Below are positions 35,212 through 44,817 of a stretch of 55,036 bases of DNA, in pieces. Within the stretch, counting starts at the first letter, position 1; the number at the start of each line of letters is the position of its first letter. The position numbers and the translations under genes were made by a program. The notes beneath the pieces are model-generated. The model searched no databases and had not been told where the DNA came from. It was given only the letters and a program-made list of their open reading frames with translations. The stretch is from Eubacteriaceae bacterium (GTDB lineage Bacteria > Bacillota > Clostridia > Lachnospirales > Lachnospiraceae): NCBI GenBank assembly GCA_910574015.1, contig CAJSYQ010000025.1, positions 1-55,036 on the forward strand, read 5' to 3'.

Positions 35212-36237
35212 TCAACGCAGCGCCATCTCGATGGTCACCTGATCCTCCCCCGTCACCACAGTTCCAAAAGCCCCGCTGATCAGGGGCATCATAGGTGCCG
35301 TATGTCCGATATCCAGATCCATCAGTACCGGCACGCCGAGCCCGCCCAATACTCCTATCACCGCCTCATACTGATCCAATCCCATCACCGGTTCACCAAA
35401 AATTCCGGGACGTCCCACCAAAAATCCGCTGGCTCCTTCAAACCATCCAGCCTCTCTCAGATTCCACAGAGTCCGCCGGATATCCATGGTATTCAGTTCG
35501 CAGGATTCCAGAAACCAAAGGATTCCATCGTCTCTGTATCTCTCTGCAAATTCCCGTACTCTGTCAAAGCGGGTTCCCGCAAGATTGGAAAGGCAGTCCA
35601 GACATCCCCCCAGCAGCCGGCCGGCAAATCGTGTGCCCGTCTCCGCATTTTCACTGTGAAGTCGGAAATCTTCCGTCACATGATAGGGTTCCAGGGGATG
35701 ATCTTCATCCTTTAAAGACTCCCTCTCCCATTTCTCATAATTATGCAGGGTCAGCTTCCTCCCCTGCAGCAGCTCGCAGGCATCTAAAATGGCGGGATGC
35801 CACGGCTCCATGCCAAACGCCGCCGCACAGGGGCCGTATACCGCCGCCGTATCCGTCAGCGTCGTGAGCAGAAAGGTTATGTTGGTATTGTCCGAGTACC
35901 CCATAAACCACTTTGCCGGCTCCTCTGCCAGCCGTTGAAAATCAAGATAGGGGAGAATTTCACACATTAACTCCCCGCCGCCGCAGGAGATCACACAGCT
36001 GTTCTCCGCATCCTGCATCAGCTGCATCAGCTCCGCCGCACATTTCTCCGGTGTATTACTGATGCCGATCCCCTTATCCATATAACAGTTTGGACCCAGC
36101 TTTATCCCAAATCCCCTTTCTTCCCATATCTCAAGAGAATGGTCAAAGGCCGTGCGGTATGGCTCTGTGGCACAGCCGAAAGCCGGTGCCGCAAACCCTA
36201 TGGTATCTCCCGGCCTGATAAAATTCGGATATCTCAT
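35212..36237 (-). CDS. S66-family peptidase (LD-carboxypeptidase / MccF-like)
   Basis: A 341-residue serine peptidase. The nucleophile Ser is in GYSDNT (about 123-128), with the acid in LESCE and the His in IGHTAPM, the S66 triad. Members cleave L,D-bonds of murein tetrapeptides (LdcA) or inactivate microcin C-like compounds (MccF). The sequence does not decide between them, although the length and LESCELNTMD segment lean to the MccF-like branch. It overlaps the MscS gene by 4 bases. Confidence 0.88.
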   Translation of the reverse strand: MRYPNFIRPGDTIGFAAPAFGCATEPYRTAFDHSLEIWEERGFGIKLGPNCYMDKGIGISNTPEKCAAELMQLMQDAENSCVISCGGGELMCEILPYLDFQRLAEEPAKWFMGYSDNTNITFLLTTLTDTAAVYGPCAAAFGMEPWHPAILDACELLQGRKLTLHNYEKWERESLKDEDHPLEPYHVTEDFRLHSENAETGTRFAGRLLGGCLDCLSNLAGTRFDRVREFAERYRDDGILWFLESCELNTMDIRRTLWNLREAGWFEGASGFLVGRPGIFGEPVMGLDQYEAVIGVLGGLGVPVLMDLDIGHTAPMMPLISGAFGTVVTGEDQVTIEMALR

Positions 36238-37088
36238 TTTCGCCTCATTTCTGCGCTGCCTATGGCGCCATGTTCATTCCGTTCTCTTACATTCACATCC
36301 AATTGGTTAAATGGTATGACGATGCCCTCCTCGTCAAATCTTTCTTTGATCTCCTCCAGCATCTCCCATCTTACGGTCCAGTAATCCTCTTTCTTTACCC
36401 AGACATGGATCAGCATGTCCACAGAGCTTGTATTGAGGGCTCCCACTACAACATCCACAGACTCGTCCGGAAGGATCTGGTTCTGTCTCTCGATGATCTC
36501 CTTGAGAATATCCCGGACCCTTTTGATATCTTCCGAATAATCTACCGCCACCTCAATGTCGATCCGTCTCTTGTTCTGATCTGTTACATTGATGATATTA
36601 GAATCTGCCAGAGCACCATTGGGCATGATCACTATCTTATTGTCTACCATCTGTAGCTTTGTATAGATAATATCAATGCTGATAACCTTTCCCTCCTGGT
36701 CCCCCACGATAATATAGTCCCCCACCACAAAGGGCTTGGCAATGAGGATCAGCACCCCGCCGGCAAAGTTCGCCAGGCTGCCCTGAAGGGCAAGTCCCAC
36801 TGCCAGACCGGCCGAGCCGAGAAGAGCAATAACGGAGCTTGTGGCCAGTCCCAAAAACTGACAGATTGTCAGAATCAATACAAAGTAGAGAGCTATCTTG
36901 ATGATGGAGAAGAGAAAATTCGAAACGCCCTCTTCCATATTGCTTTTTAAAAAGGATTTTTTTGTAAATTTCAGCACAAGCTTTATTATCTTTGTCCCAA
37001 GATAGTACAAAAGGAGAGCGATGGCTAAATGAAGGCACAGATCCAGCGCCTTTGGGATCTTCTCCTGAATATACAGTGGAATAATCAT
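36234..37088 (-). CDS. Small-conductance mechanosensitive channel (MscS family)
   Basis: A 284-residue membrane protein that opens under membrane tension to release solutes. Three N-terminal helices end with the pore-lining TM3 (LLGSAGLAVGLALQGSLANFAGGVLI), followed by the beta domain (PFVVGDYIIVGDQEG) and the alpha/beta C-terminus. It overlaps topB and the S66 peptidase gene by 4 bases each. Confidence 0.94.
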   Translation of the reverse strand: MIIPLYIQEKIPKALDLCLHLAIALLLYYLGTKIIKLVLKFTKKSFLKSNMEEGVSNFLFSIIKIALYFVLILTICQFLGLATSSVIALLGSAGLAVGLALQGSLANFAGGVLILIAKPFVVGDYIIVGDQEGKVISIDIIYTKLQMVDNKIVIMPNGALADSNIINVTDQNKRRIDIEVAVDYSEDIKRVRDILKEIIERQNQILPDESVDVVVGALNTSSVDMLIHVWVKKEDYWTVRWEMLEEIKERFDEEGIVIPFNQLDVNVRERNEHGAIGSAEMRRK

Positions 37089-39124
37089 TTCTTTCTCTCC
37101 TTCTTTGCCGGCTTATAATATTGAGCGGCCAGATGATAGTAGGAATTCAGCCTGCTCCGGTTATCCTCCGCCTTTACCTGTCCTACCATCTGATCCACAA
37201 ACCCCTCCAGCTTCTTCATATATTCATCTTCGGTAATCTCTCCCTCCGATACGCCGCTGAGCCCTTTCTCCCAGCTGGCTGTCAGTTTGGGCGAGAGCAT
37301 GGCCGGCATGGAATAGCGGACGATACTGCAGACCAGTTCTCCCTTCAGCGCTGGTGTGATGATCTGTGTCTTCTTATTCAGATCCAGATAACCAATATGA
37401 AACAGCTTTTTCAGGATTTCTGCCCGGGTGGCGCTGGTGCCGATCCCACTTCCCTTGATCTGCGCACGGAGCTCCTCATCCTCAATCAGCTGTCCCGCAT
37501 TCTCCATGGCCAGTATAATAGAACCAGAGTTATAGCGCTTGGGAGGTGAAGTCTCCCCCTCCTTCACGTTACATTCCCGAAGCTCTACCGCCATACCCTT
37601 TTTCAAGCGCCCAAGAATTTCCCTCAACTCATTTGGATCCAGACCGGCATTGTTCTCATTCTCTTTTTCCTCTTCCTCCTCCGAATCCTTTTTCTTTGTA
37701 AAAGAATACTGGGAGACCGGAAGAAATCCCTCTTCGATCAGAATCTTAGTGGAGGTAAAAAATCTCTCCTCTTCCGCCCGGACTGTCACGTTCAGCCTCT
37801 GCCAGACAGCCGCCGGATAGAAGATACTCAGGAAACGCCTTACGATGACCTCATACATCCTTGCCTGTACCGCAGACAGGGAGTTCAGGGCCCCCAGACC
37901 CTGTCCTGTGGGGATAATGGCATAATGATCTGTGATCTGTTTATCATTGACATATCTCGTCTTCTCTAATCCCTTATATGTCTGATTCTCTGAAATGTAG
38001 GACAGATACGGTACCGCCTGATCGTATCCCTGCAGCCCGCCGAGATTTTTCCCAATCTCTTTTGCCACCGCACTGGACAGCACGCGGGCATCTGTACGGG
38101 GATATGTCACAAGCTTCTTCTCATACAACTCCTGAACGATGGACAATGTCTCATCCGGACTGATCTTAAACAGCTTGGAAGAAAGGTTCTGTAATTCCGC
38201 CAGATTAAATAAAAGCGGCGGATTCTTCCTCTCTTTCTTTTTCTCCAGAGTTTCGATGCTTGCTGGTGCCGGCTGTGGTTTCATCAGGTAATCGATCAGG
38301 GCAAGGGCATTTTCCTTTTCCTTAAAACCATTCTCTTTATACAGAGCCGGTGAAGCAAAATACCGGGATCCCTCCACGGCCCGCCATTCCCCTTCAAAGC
38401 GTTTTCCCTCCAGTTCGAAGGTTCCCAGCACCCGGTAAAACGGCGTCTTGACAAAATTCCGGATCTCCCACTCCCTGGTGACTACCATCCCCAGAACACA
38501 GGTCATCACGCGGCCGACAGACACGGAAGTCCATTTCTTATCCTGAAAATTATTGTTTAGCCAGTAACCGTATTTCAGTGACAGTGCCCGTGAAAAGTTA
38601 ATACCCATAAGATAGTCCTCCTTGGCACGCAGATAGGCGGAATTACTCAGATTATCATATTCACTCATGGGCTTTGCCTCCCGGATGCCTCTCTGGATCT
38701 CTTCCTCTGTCTGCGAATCGATCCACACCCGGAGCTTTTTCTTTGTGTCCGGCACCTTCGCCATCTGATCCACCAGGCGGTATATGTACTCCCCTTCCCG
38801 TCCGGAGTCTGTGCATATATATATGGTATCCACATCCTCCCGGTTCAGCAGCCCGCTGACTGTGTTGAACTGCTTTCTCACATTGGGGATGACTTCATAC
38901 AGAAAGTCTGCCGGAAGAAAGGGCAGTGTCGCAAAATCCCACTTCTTCAGTGCCTCATCATATACCTCCGGATAGCACATGGTCACTAGATGTCCCACAC
39001 ACCATGTCACCACGGTATCCTCGGATTCCAGGTATCCGTCTCCCCGGCGGGCATTTACTCCGAGTATCCGGGCAAATTCCTGGGCCACACTTGGCTTCTC
39101 CGCAATAAACAACCGTTTCGCCAT
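37085..39124 (-). CDS. topB: DNA topoisomerase III
   Basis: A 679-residue type IA topoisomerase that passes single strands and resolves DNA intermediates. An N-terminal Toprim domain (AEKPSVAQEFARILG; DSGREGEYIYR) is followed by the active-site Tyr in LVTYPRTDAR. It ends without zinc fingers, in a basic KPAKKERKK tail. An internal acidic KKKDSEEEEEKENEN stretch is low complexity. AGGATTTTAAGT precedes the ATG. It starts 2 bases after the LUD gene ends. Plasmid and ICE topB copies also exist, but these neighbours are chromosomal. Confidence 0.94.
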   Translation of the reverse strand: MAKRLFIAEKPSVAQEFARILGVNARRGDGYLESEDTVVTWCVGHLVTMCYPEVYDEALKKWDFATLPFLPADFLYEVIPNVRKQFNTVSGLLNREDVDTIYICTDSGREGEYIYRLVDQMAKVPDTKKKLRVWIDSQTEEEIQRGIREAKPMSEYDNLSNSAYLRAKEDYLMGINFSRALSLKYGYWLNNNFQDKKWTSVSVGRVMTCVLGMVVTREWEIRNFVKTPFYRVLGTFELEGKRFEGEWRAVEGSRYFASPALYKENGFKEKENALALIDYLMKPQPAPASIETLEKKKERKNPPLLFNLAELQNLSSKLFKISPDETLSIVQELYEKKLVTYPRTDARVLSSAVAKEIGKNLGGLQGYDQAVPYLSYISENQTYKGLEKTRYVNDKQITDHYAIIPTGQGLGALNSLSAVQARMYEVIVRRFLSIFYPAAVWQRLNVTVRAEEERFFTSTKILIEEGFLPVSQYSFTKKKDSEEEEEKENENNAGLDPNELREILGRLKKGMAVELRECNVKEGETSPPKRYNSGSIILAMENAGQLIEDEELRAQIKGSGIGTSATRAEILKKLFHIGYLDLNKKTQIITPALKGELVCSIVRYSMPAMLSPKLTASWEKGLSGVSEGEITEDEYMKKLEGFVDQMVGQVKAEDNRSRLNSYYHLAAQYYKPAKKERKK

Positions 39125-39126
39125 AC

Positions 39127-39783
39127 TTAAAATCCTAATTCCTCTCCTATCAGAATCACCTTGATGCGACCCTTAATACTGCTCCGCCTGGTGATCACCG
39201 TCTGACTGCAGATACAATCCCCGGCCAGACAATCTGTACAGCGGCCATTCTGCGCGCAGGGTGTATTGCGGCCCAGCCGGATGGCATTCGGCGGTGAAGC
39301 GATATTTTTTACGCGCCTTAGTCCATCCTCCACATCTGTCACCACTTTATTCATCCCGGCGATGACAAGTACGTTCTCCGGTCCATAACAGAGAAAACTA
39401 ACACGATTAGCGGTGCCGTCGATATTGACCAGTTCCCCGTCCATGGTGATGGCATTGGTACTCATAATAAAATAATCCGCATTCACGATATTCGCTTTCA
39501 TAGCCCGCTGCTCCTCTGGGGTTTTTGCCGTCATTCTATCGTATACAATACAGCCGCTCTCACCACTCTGTAGATAATCCATAAGCCCGGTCTCCGTCAT
39601 GGTCATGGAGCCCCCCCAGGCAGCCGAAACACCCTGGGTAAGAAATTTTTCTTTCACCAGCTCCAGTGCTTCTTCCTTGGTGGCTGCATAATACCCCTCC
39701 ATGTTTCGAAGAATCAGTTTCTCAATTATTTTCTCTGCAAGAATTTTATAATATGCCGCTTTGCTCTCTAACAATTTTTTCAC
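39127..39783 (-). CDS. LUD-domain protein (lactate utilisation LutC-like)
   Basis: A 218-residue protein of the LUD (DUF162) family. The core includes AAWGGSMTMTETGL and NADYFIMSTNAITMDGELVNIDGTANRVS. A C-terminal Cys cluster C-x5-C-x2-C-x4-C-x-C (CAQNGRCTDC, AGDCIC) may bind a metal or cluster. LUD proteins take part in lactate oxidation as LutB/LutC, but no lutA or lutB is nearby. The start is GTG at 39783, overlapping the HEPN stop codon (GTGA), so translation depends at least partly on the upstream gene. Its base composition is core-like. Confidence 0.85.
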   Translation of the reverse strand: MKKLLESKAAYYKILAEKIIEKLILRNMEGYYAATKEEALELVKEKFLTQGVSAAWGGSMTMTETGLMDYLQSGESGCIVYDRMTAKTPEEQRAMKANIVNADYFIMSTNAITMDGELVNIDGTANRVSFLCYGPENVLVIAGMNKVVTDVEDGLRRVKNIASPPNAIRLGRNTPCAQNGRCTDCLAGDCICSQTVITRRSSIKGRIKVILIGEELGF

Positions 39784-40472
39784 TCTCCATTTCCCTGTTT
39801 TTTATATTTTTCATTACATGCATAGTCATACAATAACCTTGTAATTCCGGATAAGATGTAATATGTACTAACTTCCCATTTATGAAATTCTTCTTGTGTA
39901 ATACCAGAACGAAAATTCCCATGTGCAATAGAATTTCTGCGATTCACAAGTGCATCTATGTCTGTTTTGTACTCTTCAAAAAGATCTATTGGCAGCCCTA
40001 ACTTATACAGATTTTTTTGAAGGACAATATACCATAAATTAGATTCCGTATTGACTATACTATCATCAATTTCCAAATCTTTTCCCGAAAATTCATCAAA
40101 CTTAGATACAAAATCAACACGCCGGTAAAATCTGTGCAGACCAGAATCTTCCGGCAGTTCCCTTTTGAAAACATCACTTTTTCGGTCAAGATTATCGTAA
40201 GCATTAAACTCCTTATTCATTGCCGCCGTTTTTAATCCGACCGTCACCATATTCCTAGTGAGTCCCAAAGAATTAATATGTTGAATGTACGTCTGCAGAC
40301 TAAGTTTTATATATCCTTCTAAATGTGAATACAAGATTAGTACTAAAGCTTTACGATATTGGTTCTTCTTATCTTCCATAATGTAATTTAACTGGTTCTT
40401 GAAAAAAGCAATTTCCTCCTGTCGCCATGCCAGGTCACTTTCCAAATTTGCCCTAAATTCATCAGCAGTCAA
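39780..40472 (-). CDS. HEPN-domain protein, MAE_28990/MAE_18760-like (probable RNase)
   Basis: A 230-residue all-helical protein of the MAE_28990/MAE_18760-like HEPN family. The HEPN R-x4-H signature appears as RRNSIAHG (178-185) and a conserved LYSHLEGYIK helix lies at 48-57. HEPN dimers with this motif typically cut RNA, often as toxins or abortive-infection effectors. The start is TTG at 40472 (AGGA 5 bases upstream), overlapping the DUF262 gene by 11 bases, and the stop overlaps the LUD start. The DNA is clearly AT-rich: 17 of 60 bases are G or C at 40021-40080 against 29 of 60 at 42001-42060 in glyA. A defence or toxin role is inference. Confidence 0.8.
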   Translation of the reverse strand: MTADEFRANLESDLAWRQEEIAFFKNQLNYIMEDKKNQYRKALVLILYSHLEGYIKLSLQTYIQHINSLGLTRNMVTVGLKTAAMNKEFNAYDNLDRKSDVFKRELPEDSGLHRFYRRVDFVSKFDEFSGKDLEIDDSIVNTESNLWYIVLQKNLYKLGLPIDLFEEYKTDIDALVNRRNSIAHGNFRSGITQEEFHKWEVSTYYILSGITRLLYDYACNEKYKKQGNGE

Positions 40473-41550
40473 GTATTTCCTGCACTCCTTCCATAAACAG
40501 TCTTATTCTGGTCTTTACCCCATTCACGCTCCCGGTATTATAGGATTTTAAATCCTCTCCAAACTTTATCTCATTGATTCTATTTATTATTTTCTGAGAA
40601 TCCTTATATTTCAAAATTGGTTCAATTAACTTTGCAATTGGTATGAACAGTCCATCAAAATAATATAAAACAAATTCATTTCTATATGTTCCCCGTTTTG
40701 TTTTTCCTGAAAAAGCATCTGCTCCAAAGTTTTCTGCAATATAAGCAGACGTTCTGCTAAAAATTTCCCATTCTTTGTCATAATCAAAGTCCTGTACCCC
40801 TGTAGTAATATCTTCAAGATAATTTGTCAGATACTCGGTTACTGGATATTGATAATTATCTATATTATTTTTTATTGCAAGATAACGCAGTACTAATTCC
40901 TGTTTAAATTGAGTTTTCTCTTTCTCCCGCCCGATCCTAGAAACTATTTTCTGAAAATGATTATTGACACTGCATTTTTCCAAAAAGTCTATTCCATCCG
41001 ATCCGAGCAGCCTTACTGTACAATTTCTGATTTCCTGCGCAGACAATAATTCCCCACCGGTATTCAGTCGTTTAAACATATGATATTTAAGAGAATCTTC
41101 ACTCTCCTTTTTGATTACCTCCATTCTTACAAAGCTTCTCTTAATTTTAATTTGTAAAACCTTAGGCAGGCTATTAAATGTCAAAGAATTTAGTTCTGGA
41201 ACGATGTCACACCCATGCAGAACCAGTGGTTCCAAATTTTCATCGTCCAGCTCTACCCCTCTAAAATGCAGATAGCTTGATATTCTCTGTAAGCCATCTA
41301 TTAATTGATAAACTCCTTCCTCCGCTTCTATAACAAAAATAGGAGGTACCGGCATTTCCAAAATCAGAGATTCGATAAAACGAGACTGCTTTTCTGGTTC
41401 CCATCGAAACAAACGCTGATAATCCGGAGAAATAGTCAGTTCCTTATTTTGATACATATCATACAACTCATTAAACGACACATCCAGACTCTTCGTTCTG
41501 ATTTTTACAATCTGACTATCAACATTTTCTATCAAATTATCTAATGCCAT
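40462..41550 (-). CDS. DUF262-domain protein (ParB-like fold)
   Basis: A 362-residue protein with the DUF262 motifs PDYQRLFRW (42-50) and IDGLQRISS (84-92), the counterpart of the D-G-Q-Q-R NTP-binding or nuclease motif found in GmrSD and SspE restriction proteins. No DUF1524 HNH motif is seen at the C-terminus, so it is not a full GmrSD. AGAGAGG stands before the ATG. It leads a two-gene cassette with the HEPN protein. The pair is AT-rich and lies just past the glyA terminator. DUF262 is the likely sensor or NTPase and the HEPN protein the effector, by inference. Confidence 0.85.
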   Translation of the reverse strand: MALDNLIENVDSQIVKIRTKSLDVSFNELYDMYQNKELTISPDYQRLFRWEPEKQSRFIESLILEMPVPPIFVIEAEEGVYQLIDGLQRISSYLHFRGVELDDENLEPLVLHGCDIVPELNSLTFNSLPKVLQIKIKRSFVRMEVIKKESEDSLKYHMFKRLNTGGELLSAQEIRNCTVRLLGSDGIDFLEKCSVNNHFQKIVSRIGREKEKTQFKQELVLRYLAIKNNIDNYQYPVTEYLTNYLEDITTGVQDFDYDKEWEIFSRTSAYIAENFGADAFSGKTKRGTYRNEFVLYYFDGLFIPIAKLIEPILKYKDSQKIINRINEIKFGEDLKSYNTGSVNGVKTRIRLFMEGVQEILDC

Positions 41551-41596
41551 TCAAAAACCTCTCTTTCCTAAAAAATAAAATAAGAATCCGAAATAT

Positions 41597-41628
41597 AACA
41601 AACCAGGGAGATAATTCTTATCCCCCTG
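41597..41628 (-). terminator. Terminator of glyA
   Basis: On the minus strand CAGGGGGATAA (41628-41618) pairs with TTATCTCCCTG (41614-41604), one G-T pair, 3-base loop, followed by GTTTGTTA. It closes the pur-glyA operon about 20 bases past the stop codon and lies before the DUF262 cassette. Confidence 0.8.
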
Positions 41629-41650
41629 TAAAATAGTCCTATCGTGCAAT

Positions 41651-42889
41651 TTAGTACAACGGATATTTATCTGTCAATGTCTTGACAATAGCTTTTGCTT
41701 TGTCCAGATTACCCTGGCGATCATTGATCAGCATGGCGATGGCATGGGCGATCTGGTCCATATCCTCTGTATTCATGCCCCGGGTGGTCACCGCTGCTGT
41801 GCCAAGGCGGATACCGCTTGTCACAAAGGGCGACTGCGGATCGTTCGGGATCGTATTTTTATTCGCCGTGATATTGGCCTCGTCCAGCCAATTCTCAACC
41901 TCTTTTCCCGTCAGTCCTTTGTTCACCAGATCCACCAGCATCAGGTGATTGTCCGTACCGCCGGATACGATGTCAATGCCTCTATCCATCAGGCCTTTGC
42001 ACAGAGCCTGGGCATTCGCGATAATATTTTTCCCATATTCCTTAAAGCCCGGATCCAGCGCTTCCTTAAAGCAGACAGCCTTTGCTGCGATCACATGCAT
42101 CAGGGGACCGCCCTGAGTACCTGGGAAGATGGATTTGTTCAGTTTGTACTCCGTGGCAAATTCTTCCGATGAGAGGATCAGACCTCCGCGGGGACCGCGC
42201 AGCGTCTTGTGGGTCGTCGTCGTCGTCACATGGGCATAGGGAATCGGATTTTCGTGATAACCGGATGCCACCAGCCCGGCGATATGAGCCATATCCACCA
42301 TAAGAAAAGCTCCCACCTCATCGGCGATCTCTCGAAATCTCTTAAAGTCTATTTTCCGGCAGTACGCACTGGCCCCGGCAATGATCATCTTCGGCCTGCA
42401 TTCCTTCGCAATGCGCTCCACCTCTTCATAGTCGATAAATCCTGTATCATCGACGCCGTAGGGCACGATATTGTAATATGTGCCGGAAATGTTTGCCGGA
42501 CTGCCATGGGAAAGATGTCCGCCATGGTCAAGGTTCATTCCCATTACTGTCTCACCCGGCTTCACAAGAGCAAAAAATACTGCCATATTTGCCTGGGCGC
42601 CGGAATGGGGCTGTACATTGGCATAGGTGCAGCCAAAAAGCTCTTTGGCGCGCTGGCGGGCAAGCTCCTCTACCATATCCACATACTGGCATCCGCCATA
42701 ATAACGCTTGCCGGGATATCCCTCTGCATACTTGTTCGTCAGAGTGCTCCCCATCGCCGCCATCACAGCTTTGGACACAAAGTTTTCCGAAGCGATCAGT
42801 TCAATATGATCGTTCTGACGTCCCGTCTCCAGTTCCATTGCCTCTGCCAACTCCGGGTCGGCATTCTTTACCTCATCAAATGAATACAT
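41651..42889 (-). CDS. glyA: Serine hydroxymethyltransferase
   Basis: A 412-residue PLP enzyme converting serine and tetrahydrofolate to glycine and methylene-THF, feeding purine synthesis. The PLP lysine lies in [17 protein letters not shown]. The N-terminal [11 protein letters not shown] and the [16 protein letters not shown] blocks are intact. An AAGGAG ribosome binding site precedes the ATG. It follows purD by 18 bases, which links glycine and C1 supply to purine synthesis. Confidence 0.97.
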   Translation of the reverse strand: MYSFDEVKNADPELAEAMELETGRQNDHIELIASENFVSKAVMAAMGSTLTNKYAEGYPGKRYYGGCQYVDMVEELARQRAKELFGCTYANVQPHSGAQANMAVFFALVKPGETVMGMNLDHGGHLSHGSPANISGTYYNIVPYGVDDTGFIDYEEVERIAKECRPKMIIAGASAYCRKIDFKRFREIADEVGAFLMVDMAHIAGLVASGYHENPIPYAHVTTTTTHKTLRGPRGGLILSSEEFATEYKLNKSIFPGTQGGPLMHVIAAKAVCFKEALDPGFKEYGKNIIANAQALCKGLMDRGIDIVSGGTDNHLMLVDLVNKGLTGKEVENWLDEANITANKNTIPNDPQSPFVTSGIRLGTAAVTTRGMNTEDMDQIAHAIAMLINDRQGNLDKAKAIVKTLTDKYPLY

Positions 42890-42907
42890 ATCTTTATCTC
42901 CTTTTGA

Positions 42908-44179
42908 TTATATTTCGTCTAACGCTTTGCCAATATCATTCCGCATATACTTATTCTCGAAGGAAATTAGTTTTGTCGCCTCATAGGCATTTGCCCTGGC
43001 CTCCTTAAGATCCTTCCCCTTTGCCGTCACACCGAGAACGCGGCCGCCGTTTGTAACGATACCCTCATCTGTCTGCTTTGTTCCGGCATGGAACACATAA
43101 TACCCGTCTTTGTTTTCAAAGTTCTCAAACCCGGTGATCCGTTTCCCCTTCTCATACTGTTCTGGATAACCCTCCGAGGCAAGGACGACACAAACCGCCG
43201 CGTTATCTTCAAACTGCAGATCGACGGTATCCAGCCTGCCGTCAATGCAGGCATTCATAACGTCTATCATATCGTTTTTCATGCGGGGAAGGACTACCTG
43301 AGCCTCCGGATCGCCGAACCGGGCATTGTATTCCAACACCTTGGGGCCATCCTCAGTCAGCATCAATCCCACAAAAAGGATGCCCACAAAATCTCTTCCC
43401 TCTGCCTTCATGGCATCCATAGTGGGCTGATAGATCTTCTCCTCACAAAACCTCTGTACCGGCTCCGTATAAAAAGGGCTCGGGGAAAAAGTTCCCATGC
43501 CGCCGGTATTCAGTCCCTGGTCACCGTCCCTGGCGCGCTTATGGTCCTGTGCGCTGGTCATCGGTTTAATATGCGTGCCGTCGCAGTAACAGAGAACGGA
43601 CACTTCCCGTCCGGTCATAAATTCTTCAATGACGATTTCATTCCCGGCATCCCCAAACTGCTTGTCCAGCATCAGCGTCTTCACTCCCGCCTTTGCCTCC
43701 TCCAGCGTATTACAGATCAGTACGCCCTTGCCCAGCGCCAATCCATCCGCCTTCAGTACAATAGGCATCTTTGCCGTCTCCAGATAGGCAATGGCTGCAT
43801 CCGGATCCGCAAAATTCTCATAAGCTGCTGTTGGAATATTATACTTTTTCATAAGATCCTTAGAAAAAGCCTTGGATCCCTCGATGACCGCCGCATTCTT
43901 TCTTGGACCAAACACACGCAGTCCCCGCTTTTCAAACACATCCACAACACCGCCCACCAGCGGATCGTCCATCCCAATTATGGTAAGGCCGATGTCCTCT
44001 GCCTCAGCAAAATCAGCCAGCTTGTCAAATTCCATGGCTGCGATATCCACACACTGTGCAATCTGAGCGATGCCAGCATTCCCCGGTGCACAATAAATTT
44101 CATCCACCTGACTGCTTTTTGCCGCGCTTGCCGCAATGGCGTGTTCACGCCCGCCGCTTCCTACAATAAGAATCTTCAT
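42908..44179 (-). CDS. purD: Phosphoribosylamine-glycine ligase (PurD)
   Basis: A 423-residue ATP-grasp enzyme joining phosphoribosylamine and glycine to GAR. It begins [16 protein letters not shown] and has the ATP-grasp segments VLKADGLALGKGV, EEFMTGREVSVL and NARFGDPEAQVVLPRM. It overlaps purN by 4 bases. Confidence 0.97.
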   Translation of the reverse strand: MKILIVGSGGREHAIAASAAKSSQVDEIYCAPGNAGIAQIAQCVDIAAMEFDKLADFAEAEDIGLTIIGMDDPLVGGVVDVFEKRGLRVFGPRKNAAVIEGSKAFSKDLMKKYNIPTAAYENFADPDAAIAYLETAKMPIVLKADGLALGKGVLICNTLEEAKAGVKTLMLDKQFGDAGNEIVIEEFMTGREVSVLCYCDGTHIKPMTSAQDHKRARDGDQGLNTGGMGTFSPSPFYTEPVQRFCEEKIYQPTMDAMKAEGRDFVGILFVGLMLTEDGPKVLEYNARFGDPEAQVVLPRMKNDMIDVMNACIDGRLDTVDLQFEDNAAVCVVLASEGYPEQYEKGKRITGFENFENKDGYYVFHAGTKQTDEGIVTNGGRVLGVTAKGKDLKEARANAYEATKLISFENKYMRNDIGKALDEI

Positions 44180-44817
44180 AGCTTTCCCTCATTTTTCTTT
44201 CTTTTTACCAGATTATCCACAATCTCTATTCTGTCATTGGCAATAAGGCAGATCGCCTCAGGAAGAATCTTCCATTCCGCCTGCTCCATCACTCTCTTTT
44301 GAAGAGATTCCGGTGTGTCGTCCTCTTCTACCTCAACAGCCTTCTGTAAAATAATAGGACCGCTGTCCGTGCCTTCATCTACAAAATGCACGGTGGCACC
44401 CGTCACCTTATTTCCCCTTGCCAGTACACTTTCATGTACCTTCAGCCCATAGTACCCGGCACCGCAGTGGGCCGGAATCAGAGAGGGGTGTATATTGATC
44501 ATGCGCCCGCTATATGCCCTGACAAGGTTCTCTGGCAGAATAACAAGATAACCAGCAAGCACGACCAAGTCAATCGCCGCCTCTGTCAGTGTCTTAATAA
44601 GAGCCTCTCCGAATAATTCCCTTGTCTCATACTCTTTCGGTATCAACACAGCCGAAGGGATATTTTTTCCAGCCGCTCTCTCCAGTGCATACGCCCCGGG
44701 TTTGTTGCTCACCACAAGCCGGACTTCTGCATTGGTGATCACGCCGTTCTCTATGCTGTCCAGGACCGCCTGAAGATTTGTACCGCCGCCAGAGACTAGT
44801 ACCGCTATCTTTAGCAT
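44176..44817 (-). CDS. purN: Phosphoribosylglycinamide formyltransferase (PurN)
   Basis: A 213-residue enzyme that transfers the formyl group of 10-formyl-THF to GAR. The N-terminus [18 protein letters not shown], the catalytic [13 protein letters not shown] (Asn and His) and the [13 protein letters not shown] segments are present. It overlaps purM by 7 bases and purD by 4. Confidence 0.97.
   Translation of the reverse strand: MLKIAVLVSGGGTNLQAVLDSIENGVITNAEVRLVVSNKPGAYALERAAGKNIPSAVLIPKEYETRELFGEALIKTLTEAAIDLVVLAGYLVILPENLVRAYSGRMINIHPSLIPAHCGAGYYGLKVHESVLARGNKVTGATVHFVDEGTDSGPIILQKAVEVEEDDTPESLQKRVMEQAEWKILPEAICLIANDRIEIVDNLVKRKKNEGKL

Noticed and set aside
42196-42230. Run of GTC trinucleotides
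   Set aside because: It encodes the Thr-rich PLP-lysine motif of GlyA and is not a microsatellite of separate meaning.
43088-44302. Plus-strand open frame of 404 codons
   Set aside because: It is antisense to purD and part of purN, whose motifs are unmistakable.
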